From contig NC_013037.1 of assembly GCF_000023125.1 (NCBI RefSeq), positions 1,674,001-1,738,000 on the forward strand: a DNA stretch of 64,000 nucleotides, written 5' to 3'. The notes under the pieces are model-generated. The model was not told the origin of the DNA. It was given only the letters and a program-made list of their open reading frames with translations, and did not search any database. Shown piece by piece: positions 8,467 through 15,825 of this stretch (within the stretch, counting starts at the first letter, position 1; each line of letters begins with the position of its first letter). The position numbers and the translations under genes were made by a program. The DNA comes from Dyadobacter fermentans DSM 18053 (lineage in GTDB: Bacteria; Bacteroidota; Bacteroidia; Cytophagales; Spirosomataceae).

Positions 8467-9702
8467 CTATTTGACTTTAACAATGGCGGTAATAGCTCCG
8501 CCTTCCACTTTCAGACCTTGCTTGGCCGTAGCAGTGGCAATATCCACCGTGTACACCCAGCTGCCGGCCTCGGTGTTGATCCCCACGAAAACGCTCTTCT
8601 TATCGTCGCTGATCGTGTTGTTGTTATACGATGCGGATGACGACGCGATCACGTCGGGCACGCCTGTCACCCATGTAAATGTCTGGTTGTAGGCATCTGC
8701 GATAGCGAGTTTCTTCGCGCCGGATGCTTTGCCCTGGTCGCCGTACATATAAAGCAGGAACTTGCCGCTGCCGAGGTAGGTCTGGTTGGCGATTTTGTAC
8801 CCGCCCGATTTTTCCTGCACGTTGAAGAAATAGCTTTGGTCAAACTCGGTCGTTCCTTTTTTGATGCGAACGAATGCCGATGGCTTGGTGGAAGTGAGCG
8901 TACCGCTGTTGGTAGCCGCTGCGGGCGAGAAGCCGTACACGTCGCCGTTTTCGTCCACTGCCAGGCCGTTGTTGAAATAGGCACCAATGTAACTGGTGCG
9001 GTTGTCTTTGATGACTTTTTCAAGCGTCATAGCCGGGTAATTGAACACCGCGATCCAGCTGCTGTCGGGATATGCCGTGCCGAATACGTCGGGAGCGGCT
9101 CCTTTGATGCACATGTAGGGAGCGAAAACTTTGTCGCCTACCTGCGTTGCCCACGTAAAATGCGCACGCTCGCCGTTGCCCGCGAGTTTTACGATATTCG
9201 TTTGTCCTTCACCCACGATTTTGGACTGATCCGCATTGATCCGGAACCACGAAGCGCTTTCATTACCGCTTCTCGGCACTTTGATCGTCAGGATGTCATC
9301 GCCGGCAGGCGCGAATACCTGAACGGTTTCACTCTGAAAATCCGATGTTTTCACCAATGCGCCTTTTTCATCCAATGCATAAGTGGTAACCGCGCCGGGG
9401 TTGCCCTGGCCGTACAACAGACTGAAAAACTTGCCTTTATGGGTCAGGTAATAGCGGTATGAGCCATCCTGCTCGATGCCCTGCCCTACCGTGCTGATCG
9501 TTCCCTGGCTGAGGTCGCTGGTGGTGAGGAGGTAATCGGCCACCCCCTGCGAGCCGATCGGCGCGGATGCCACCACGTAGCGCGACTGTGTTCCATTGCC
9601 GGGCTCCGGCGTGGGGGTTGTATTGTTATCGTCGTCACTGCACGCTCCAAGGAACGCGCCCATACCTACCACGAAAAACCATTTCAAATATGACTTTTTC
9701 AT
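8467..9702 (-). CDS. DUF4374-family surface lipoprotein (XusB-like)
   Basis: 411 residues with a lipoprotein signal ending FLGAC (Cys21) followed by an acidic SDDDNN tract, which often directs surface export in Bacteroidota. The rest is a beta-propeller-like repeat protein with the family's recurrent blocks: a strand after SRYVVASAP, the NYPAMTLEKVIKDNRTS segment, and a C-terminal GAITAIVKVK. Proteins of this family sit beside TonB receptors. I believe XusB of Bacteroides thetaiotaomicron, which binds ferric enterobactin-type siderophores, belongs to it. The gene starts 35 bp after the TonB receptor gene on the same strand, so they are probably one operon. No PepSY reductase (XusC-like) gene is nearby. 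Confidence 0.8.
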   Translation of the reverse strand: MKKSYLKWFFVVGMGAFLGACSDDDNNTTPTPEPGNGTQSRYVVASAPIGSQGVADYLLTTSDLSQGTISTVGQGIEQDGSYRYYLTHKGKFFSLLYGQGNPGAVTTYALDEKGALVKTSDFQSETVQVFAPAGDDILTIKVPRSGNESASWFRINADQSKIVGEGQTNIVKLAGNGERAHFTWATQVGDKVFAPYMCIKGAAPDVFGTAYPDSSWIAVFNYPAMTLEKVIKDNRTSYIGAYFNNGLAVDENGDVYGFSPAAATNSGTLTSTKPSAFVRIKKGTTEFDQSYFFNVQEKSGGYKIANQTYLGSGKFLLYMYGDQGKASGAKKLAIADAYNQTFTWVTGVPDVIASSSASYNNNTISDDKKSVFVGINTEAGSWVYTVDIATATAKQGLKVEGGAITAIVKVK

Positions 9703-9737
9703 TTGCTTACTTTTATTGAATTATTAATTATGAACTG

Positions 9738-12113
9738 TTATTTACTGATAAAATAGCGTAATTTGACGTAGAAACCGCGACTAGGCTTCTGCAAACTGAA
9801 ATTGTCAAATAGCTTCGCGTCGAGGAGGTTTTTGCATTCCAGCGAGACATTGTATTTACCATCGGCCATGGCGTACACCACATTCACATCGTGGCTGAGC
9901 TGCTCGGGAATATCGAGCTTGTCGCTGCCGAGGCTTGGCCAGTAGAGGTAATAAGCGTGCACGTAAAGCAGGTTGTAACCGAGCGTGAGCGTGTTCCCTT
10001 TTTTACCCAAATCCTTGAAGAAAACCGCTGCATCCGCATTGCCGAAGAGGAACGGCATGTTGGGGATACGGTCGCGGTAGAGCGGGCTTTCGGTCGTGTA
10101 GCCTTCCTCGAAACGAGTGTTGTTGCGCAGGTTCTGGTAAGTAAGGTTCACGCCGGCGGTGAGCAGCTGGCGGAACGAGTAGCGCACTTCTCCATCGATG
10201 CCGAAGTTGGTCACGTCGGCCAGGTTGTCCATTACCTGCTTGGTTTGGTTGGCATTCAGGCGCGGGCGGATGAAGCCCTGGGCGTCGCGGTAGAGCACAT
10301 TCGCATCCACGCTGAACCGGTGCGCGCGGTTAATGGCGCCATTGTAGCTGAAACCCAGGTTGTAATTATAGCTTGTTTCAGGATCGAGTTCGATATTGCC
10401 TTCGAGGTTGAGCAGATCGCCGAAGAGCTCGTCGGTTTCGGGCAGGCGGTAACTTTTTTCAAATGAGCCTTTTAACTGGAAATTTTTGAAAAGAAAATAG
10501 GTGGATGCGACGCCGTAGCCCAGCTTTTCGAAACTGTTTTTCTGAACCATGAATGCCTCGTCGCCCCAGTTTCCGGTCGGGTTGTAAGAAACGGAGAACT
10601 TGTTGTTTTGGGAGAAATGCTTGACGAACAAAGACGTGTTCCAGCGTTCGGAATAATCAAACTTATAGCCCACGCCGAGTACATTCTTACGGTTGACGCG
10701 CGGCTGCTCGTACCTCGCCGATTCGGGAAAAAGCTCGTCCTCACCCTTGCGGTTAAATGTATTGAGCACATTGTTGATCGTAATCGAATGCCGGGGATCG
10801 ATCTGGTAGGTCACATTGGCCGTAGCCAGGCCATTGTTGTTCCGGAATTTGTACAGTGACCGCTCGCGCTCGCTGCCTTTCCCTTCATATTGTTTAAACT
10901 GCTGAAACCAGTTGTAGCGGCGGTAAACGGTATCCACATTCTGCTCCTGCCCCAGGTTGTAATTGGCTGATACATTCACGCTCAATCCTTTGACAAACAG
11001 ATCTTTTTTGGAGTATTTCAAACTCGGCATCACAATGTTACCCTTGCGATGCCACTGCCCAAACACGCTCACCATCCGGGCTCCCGTCTGGATCTCGGCC
11101 TTGTTCTTACCCAGCGTAACACCCACCAGCAGCCGGTCGGCGAACTTCTTGCCCACCACACCCACGTTGGCGATCACCGTTTCGTTGTGGTAGGTGTCGT
11201 GAAAACGGCGCAGGCGCTGGTTGCGGAAATACTCGCCGGTGTTCACATCGGCCACGTCCACGGTGATCCAGTAGTTATTGTCCGAATAGTTCTGAAATGC
11301 GTTCAGTTGGGCGGTAAAGCCGTTTTTTGCTGTAAAACCTGCATTAATCGTCGTGCGGTGCGTGTTGAACGAGCCGTACGAATAAGAGGCATCGAGGTAA
11401 CTGTTCTGGCGCGTGTTCGTCACGATATTCACGGCACCGCCCAGCGCATCGGAGCCAAGCCAGATCGGCACCACGCCCTTGTACACTTCAACGCGCTCGG
11501 CGAGGTTGATGGGAATGTTATTGAGCTGAAACGACGAACCGAAATTATCCATCGGCACGCCGTCCAGGAAGAATTTCACCTGGCGGCCTGTGAAGCCGTT
11601 CAGCGAGAAGTTCATGTTCGATCCCACGCCGCCGCTTTCCCGCACACGCACCCCCGACACGCGGTCGAGTGCATGGGAAAGGTCGAGCGTCGAGTTTTGC
11701 AGCTTTTTGGCGTCGATCGCCGTTACATTATAAGCCTGGCGGTTGATTTCCTTCGTCTCCGTCCGCCCGATCACCGAAACCGATTCCAGCTCGCGGGTTT
11801 CAGAAACCAGTTTGGGATTGTATTTGAAATGCTCGCCGGCTTTGAGCGTAATGTCCTTGGTTTGCGTTTCGTAACCCATAAACGAAACCAGCAACTTATA
11901 AGAGCCGGGACGGACGTGTTCGAGGGTGTATTGGCCGTCCGCATTGGTAAACGTTCCGTTGGAAGTGCCTTTCAGGCTCACGGAGGCTCCGGGGAGCGTT
12001 TCGCCGTCCTCCGACCTGACGTGCCCTGTGAGGGTAACATCCGCCTGCTGGGCAAAGGCGACGAACGATAAGGCACAAAGGAGCCCTGTATGCAGAATTT
12101 TACTAATTTGCAT
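9738..12113 (-). CDS. TonB-dependent siderophore-type receptor (XusA-like)
   Basis: 791 residues. It has a signal peptide (1-21), a CarboxypepD-like domain (about 26-100; GETLPGASVSLKGTSNGTF), a plug (about 135-235) with RVSGVRVRESGGVGSNMNFS and NIPINLAERVEVYKGVVPIW, then a barrel ending in GFYVKLRYFISK. Its length and plug are those of siderophore or metal receptors rather than SusC proteins, and it lacks the SusC VVVGYG signature. It should take up a ferric siderophore or similar metal complex delivered by the DUF4374 lipoprotein encoded next to it. A possible iron box overlaps the presumed promoter. Substrate is inferred from family and context. Confidence 0.88.
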   Translation of the reverse strand: MQISKILHTGLLCALSFVAFAQQADVTLTGHVRSEDGETLPGASVSLKGTSNGTFTNADGQYTLEHVRPGSYKLLVSFMGYETQTKDITLKAGEHFKYNPKLVSETRELESVSVIGRTETKEINRQAYNVTAIDAKKLQNSTLDLSHALDRVSGVRVRESGGVGSNMNFSLNGFTGRQVKFFLDGVPMDNFGSSFQLNNIPINLAERVEVYKGVVPIWLGSDALGGAVNIVTNTRQNSYLDASYSYGSFNTHRTTINAGFTAKNGFTAQLNAFQNYSDNNYWITVDVADVNTGEYFRNQRLRRFHDTYHNETVIANVGVVGKKFADRLLVGVTLGKNKAEIQTGARMVSVFGQWHRKGNIVMPSLKYSKKDLFVKGLSVNVSANYNLGQEQNVDTVYRRYNWFQQFKQYEGKGSERERSLYKFRNNNGLATANVTYQIDPRHSITINNVLNTFNRKGEDELFPESARYEQPRVNRKNVLGVGYKFDYSERWNTSLFVKHFSQNNKFSVSYNPTGNWGDEAFMVQKNSFEKLGYGVASTYFLFKNFQLKGSFEKSYRLPETDELFGDLLNLEGNIELDPETSYNYNLGFSYNGAINRAHRFSVDANVLYRDAQGFIRPRLNANQTKQVMDNLADVTNFGIDGEVRYSFRQLLTAGVNLTYQNLRNNTRFEEGYTTESPLYRDRIPNMPFLFGNADAAVFFKDLGKKGNTLTLGYNLLYVHAYYLYWPSLGSDKLDIPEQLSHDVNVVYAMADGKYNVSLECKNLLDAKLFDNFSLQKPSRGFYVKLRYFISK

Positions 12114-12200
12114 TTGCTTTAAATGTTTCAGCGTTTATAAGTAATGCGCTTTGGCGCAGCAAACCGGGTGGGTACCAGCCATCCGGTTTTTATTGATAAG

Positions 12201-12213
12201 TAGACTCGTTCTA
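12201..12213 (-). promoter_or_regulatory. Candidate iron-responsive operator upstream of the TonB receptor
   Basis: TAGA(12201-12204) and TCTA(12210-12213) are inverted around five bases within TAAGTAGACTCGTTCTAAAT. This resembles the TTTAGA-n5-TCTAAA-like elements I recall before iron-uptake genes in Bacteroidota. It lies about 10 bp downstream of a TAnnTTTG element, where a bound repressor would block transcription. Similarity is by eye only. Confidence 0.35.
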
Positions 12214-12223
12214 AATAGCGCCA

Positions 12224-12231
12224 CAAAAGTA
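12224..12231 (-). promoter_or_regulatory. Candidate -7 promoter element of the XusA-like operon
   Basis: On the - strand the sequence reads TACTTTTG, a perfect TAnnTTTG, 111 bp before the ATG at 12113. A -33 TTTG at the expected spacing is not evident. Confidence 0.4.
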
Positions 12232-12335
12232 GCCGCCCGGCGACAGTTACGCTTATACAATTTGCCGGTTTAGATGGACAATCTGCACATTCGGCTAAAC
12301 TAACGGTTTTTGCTGTACCATTGGATGAAAAAGAA

Positions 12336-12372
12336 AACGCGCGCTGCCTCCGGAGGAAAGCAAGCGCGCGTT
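12336..12372 (-). terminator. Intrinsic terminator of the TIM-barrel gene
   Basis: The perfect 10-bp arms AACGCGCGCT and AGCGCGCGTT flank a 17-nt loop that itself contains CCTCCGGAGG. On the - strand the hairpin is followed by TTTTCTTTTT (12328-12337), 20 bp after the stop of the gene at 12393. Confidence 0.85.
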
Positions 12373-12392
12373 GCAAAAAAGAGCTCTTACAT

Positions 12393-13247
12393 TCAGTATT
12401 TCAAACTCTTAAGATAAGCGATCGATTGCGGCACCTGGGTCGCGTAGCTCGGGCTTTCATCCTCGATGTAATAATGTTTAATGCCTGATTTTTTGGCTGC
12501 CTTCAGAACCGAAGGAATGTCGATCTGGCCGGTGCCCAGGGCGACGTCGTTCTCCACGGGCGTGCCGCCGGACATATTGCCGGTAATGCCTTTCTTGAGG
12601 TCCTTCATGTGCATCAGCTTGAAGCGATCGGGGTATTTGCTGATCAACGCCGCCGGGTCCTGGCCGGGGAAATACGTCCAGAGCATATCGAGCTCGAAGC
12701 TGACATATTTTGGATCGGTATTTTGGATAATATAGTCCATGAGCGTGCCGTCGCCATGTTTTTCAAACTCGTAGCCGTGGTTATGGTAGCAGAACGTCAG
12801 ACCGAACTCGTCTTTCAGCTGCTTACCGATCTTATTGAAATCGGCAACGGTTTTCTGGGCCATTTCGAGGGTAAAAGGGCCTTTGTGCGGCACCCAGGCC
12901 ACGCGCACATAGCTCGCTCCCAGCGCTTTGGCATTATTTCCCACTTCCTGCGTCTTATTCAGCGCATCGTCATAGCTCACCCCGAACGACGAGCATTTCA
13001 TCCCACGCTCATCCAGCATCTTGCGGATTTCGGGGGCCTTCTTTCCAAACAGGCTGGAAAACTCCATGTCGGTCACTTTCAGGGCTTTGATCGTGTCGAG
13101 CGTAGCCGCTACATCTTTGGAAAGACTTGCGCGGTACGTGTAGGAAACCATACCGGGCTGATCGGGAAAAAGTGGTTTACCTTTCTGTGCCAAAGCGGTA
13201 TAACCGCAAGCCATCGCGGCGAGGAGCGTCAAATGTTTGATTTTCAT
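12393..13247 (-). CDS. Secreted sugar phosphate isomerase/epimerase-like TIM-barrel protein
   Basis: 284 residues from the ATG at 13247; a TTG two codons upstream is less likely. A signal peptide (about 1-20, ending TALAQ) exports it. The remainder is an AP-endonuclease-2-like TIM barrel with the metal-site motifs CYHNHGYEFEK, SFELDMLWTYFPGQDP and KLMHMKDLKKG, the His/Glu/Asp set of this superfamily. Exported members in Bacteroidota accompany oxidation-elimination (3-keto-glycoside) pathways, where they act on oxidised sugars; that role is inferred here. Transcribed alone, with a strong terminator downstream. A paralogue with low similarity lies at 47039. Confidence 0.85.
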   Translation of the reverse strand: MKIKHLTLLAAMACGYTALAQKGKPLFPDQPGMVSYTYRASLSKDVAATLDTIKALKVTDMEFSSLFGKKAPEIRKMLDERGMKCSSFGVSYDDALNKTQEVGNNAKALGASYVRVAWVPHKGPFTLEMAQKTVADFNKIGKQLKDEFGLTFCYHNHGYEFEKHGDGTLMDYIIQNTDPKYVSFELDMLWTYFPGQDPAALISKYPDRFKLMHMKDLKKGITGNMSGGTPVENDVALGTGQIDIPSVLKAAKKSGIKHYYIEDESPSYATQVPQSIAYLKSLKY

Positions 13248-13491
13248 ATTCAAATGGTGATCAGGTTTTGAGGTTCGTTTGTGTCCCGGAAACTGGAATT
13301 GAAAATGGACTTACTATTCATGCAGAAGACGATGAAGCGGATGGTTTACCCTACACCGGCATCGCACGTGTTGCAACTTGGCAAGCATAACAAATGCCGT
13401 CTGATAATTTCAATCAGCCCAAGGATCATTTAGCAGCAAGAGGGGCAAGCAAAGCCAATAGTTTGGTGGCCAGCATTAAAACGCTCCACCA

Positions 13492-15279
13492 ATGAATTTA
13501 GCAGTTTTCACACTTTTGTCTGTCGGCGTGGGCAGTACTGCCCTGTGGGCGGTCCGCCTGCACCGCGCTAAAACGCACCGCCCGGCGACTGCAAAATATG
13601 CCGTTTCCGGCTCACTCGAACTCCGGCACGTCCTTTTTGTTGTCGCCTTTGCGGCACCTGCGCTGCTGTTTTTCATCGTGTGGGGAGTCAATGCAGTTAA
13701 TATCCCGTTTCAGGATGATATCGATGCCATCCTGGAATCAACCGCGATAGTGGCCCAGGGGCCCGGCTCGTTCAGTGAACTGTGGCTCGTTCTCTCGAAA
13801 CAAGACGATGAGCGGCGGATCGTGGTGGTGAGGCTGGCGGCTTGTTTGCTCTACTGGGCCACCGGTTCCGTCGATTTCCGCATCCTGGCATTTGCCGGGC
13901 TCTGCTCCTATCTGGTCTTTTTGAGGATGATTTTCCTGTGGTTCAAAGCGCAGCGGGATCTTTCCCTGGCATTGCTCCTGCCAGTCCCCTACCTGCTTTT
14001 TTCCAATTACAATTACGAAGCATTGTACTGGTCCATTATCCCTTTGCAGCAGATTGCGGTGTTTATCTGGGGCTTTGCGAGCATCTGGATGGCGAGCCGG
14101 AACACCAAAGTGGGCCTGGCTTGCGGCATCGGCTTTGGAATTCTTGCCATTTATTCGGATGTATCGGGCATATTCGTCGGGCCTGTTGTAGCGCTTATGC
14201 TCTTCGCCCGCCGCGACGGGCTGTCTGCAATGGTCTGGATATTGCTGATCGGCCTCGTCACCACCTATTATTTTAGTGAGCTGACAATCCCAGATTACCG
14301 GCCGACGACGGCGCAAAACCTATCGTCGTGGCGCGATATGCTGCTCATGATGGTCGCCATGCCCGGTATGATCACCGACGTGATGATCGACCAGAGTGCT
14401 TCGTCGCGGCTGGCGGGCGCTGCCGTTGCGGGGCTGGTCAGTCTCTTGTTCGTGGGCGGCAGCGCATTCGTGTTTTGGAAAAAACTAATGCGTGCACCAA
14501 CTACGATCACTCCGGGCGAATGGTGGCTTGCGGGCTGCATACTGTTCCTGCTCATCACCTTTTTCGCCCTCGCGTTCGGGCGTGCGGCGTTTGGGGCGCA
14601 TAACATTTTGATCAGCAGATACAAGCATATATTTACGTTCTGGGCGATTTTCAATTACCTGCTTTTGCTACGTCTGCCGATCTTCCGGCGCGTACTTGGT
14701 CGGTGGCTGCTCGTGGTGCAGGCTGTGGCGGTCATTTACTGCGCAGGAAGCTATTTTCAAACGTGGGGAGAAATGATGTTTTTCCGCAAAACAATCCAGG
14801 CAGATGCTTACGGCTGGACCAGAAACCGCGAGTTCCCGTCGGCGCCCATCTACCTTTCCGTGAAAAGAACGGTGGATGCGATATTTGAAAATGCACTGAA
14901 AAATCGCGTGTATCAGTTTCCCAACCTTCCTTTCGATGATTTGCAACATGCCGATGTACGCGGCTCGTCGGATGTGATCGTCCGCACGACGGACTTTATT
15001 GTTGTAGGAGCACAAGCTCCCGAGCTGCGCTGCTCACCCGACGATGGCATTTACCTCATCATCCACACCAGCGACGAAACCCACGTATTGCCCATGCGGA
15101 TGCGCAAAAACTCATTCCTTTGCTTCCTTCGGACCGCGCGCTATTATAGCAGTTACTGCGAGTCGATGGGCATGCTCAGGCAATATTTGTCCAAAAACAA
15201 AAAGTACAACCTCACCCTCGGCGTGATCAGCGGGCCGAACCGCTATTTGCTCACTACCGGGAAAAAGGTTACCGGCTAG
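13492..15279 (+). CDS. Polytopic membrane protein of unknown function
   Basis: 595 residues with about ten hydrophobic helices between residues 1 and 425 and a soluble C-terminal part of about 150 residues. After the second hydrophobic segment comes NIPFQDDIDAILES. An acidic pair in the first long external loop is a feature of GT-C type glycosyltransferases that use lipid-linked sugars, and the overall size fits that fold. I do not recognise a named family, so this is a weak guess. It stands alone, divergent from the TIM-barrel gene and 75 bp before a small membrane protein gene on the same strand. The ATG at 13492 gives a hydrophobic first segment. Confidence 0.7.
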   Translation: MNLAVFTLLSVGVGSTALWAVRLHRAKTHRPATAKYAVSGSLELRHVLFVVAFAAPALLFFIVWGVNAVNIPFQDDIDAILESTAIVAQGPGSFSELWLVLSKQDDERRIVVVRLAACLLYWATGSVDFRILAFAGLCSYLVFLRMIFLWFKAQRDLSLALLLPVPYLLFSNYNYEALYWSIIPLQQIAVFIWGFASIWMASRNTKVGLACGIGFGILAIYSDVSGIFVGPVVALMLFARRDGLSAMVWILLIGLVTTYYFSELTIPDYRPTTAQNLSSWRDMLLMMVAMPGMITDVMIDQSASSRLAGAAVAGLVSLLFVGGSAFVFWKKLMRAPTTITPGEWWLAGCILFLLITFFALAFGRAAFGAHNILISRYKHIFTFWAIFNYLLLLRLPIFRRVLGRWLLVVQAVAVIYCAGSYFQTWGEMMFFRKTIQADAYGWTRNREFPSAPIYLSVKRTVDAIFENALKNRVYQFPNLPFDDLQHADVRGSSDVIVRTTDFIVVGAQAPELRCSPDDGIYLIIHTSDETHVLPMRMRKNSFLCFLRTARYYSSYCESMGMLRQYLSKNKKYNLTLGVISGPNRYLLTTGKKVTG

Positions 15280-15354
15280 CGGCATCACTCCTTCACGAAT
15301 ATTGAGCTTCGGAAACACTTTCTGTCTTAATTTGCGGCATAGAAACCGATTTCC

Positions 15355-15795
15355 ATGCGCAATAACCTTATTACCGGCAAGCCCTGGCTGCCACTCCTGC
15401 TTACCTGTTCCATCGTCGCACTCATTGCCTGGATCAGGCGCGGGCTCGTGGCGGATGTGCAGCTTTACGACACCTACTTCGTCTTTGAAATACATCTACT
15501 GGCCGGTATTCTGATCACGATCATGCTGGTTACCTCGCTGCTATACCGGCTCACCAGCCGTCGTAACGGCCTTCGCCAACTCACCGCCGCGCATGTGCTG
15601 GGCACCATCGGGCTTGCGATTTACATCGTCAGTTCGGCCGGGCACGCGCCGGAGCAGGCGAATATCACGATGTCGTTTGCCGAATACAAGGCTTGGCAGG
15701 ATGCGAATGCCCGGTTTGCGATGGCGCTCGTTGCATTAGGGAGTGTTCAAATGCTTTTTGTGGCAAACCTGATCGCGAAATGGGTGAAGGGCTGA
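15355..15795 (+). CDS. Small four-helix membrane protein with a cytochrome-oxidase-like motif
   Basis: 146 residues with about four hydrophobic helices (near 11-27, 45-63, 78-93 and 120-140). Residues 34-47 read DVQLYDTYFVFEIH. This resembles the DTYxVxAHFHYV stretch of haem-copper oxidase subunit I, but the His-Phe-His pair is replaced by Glu-Ile-His. Small Bacteroidota membrane proteins carrying this motif alone are sometimes annotated as oxidase subunit I-like; they lack the other haem ligands and cannot be oxidases. Function unknown. It may share a transcript with the membrane protein gene upstream (75 bp gap) and is convergent with the paoC-like gene. Confidence 0.7.
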   Translation: MRNNLITGKPWLPLLLTCSIVALIAWIRRGLVADVQLYDTYFVFEIHLLAGILITIMLVTSLLYRLTSRRNGLRQLTAAHVLGTIGLAIYIVSSAGHAPEQANITMSFAEYKAWQDANARFAMALVALGSVQMLFVANLIAKWVKG

Positions 15796-15825
15796 TGCGC
15801 CCGGATTCAGCAAGCAGCCGGGTGC

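Noticed and set aside
12128..12376. 82-residue open frame upstream of the XusA-like gene
   Set aside because: It covers the promoter, the candidate iron box and a terminator, and its composition is not protein-like.
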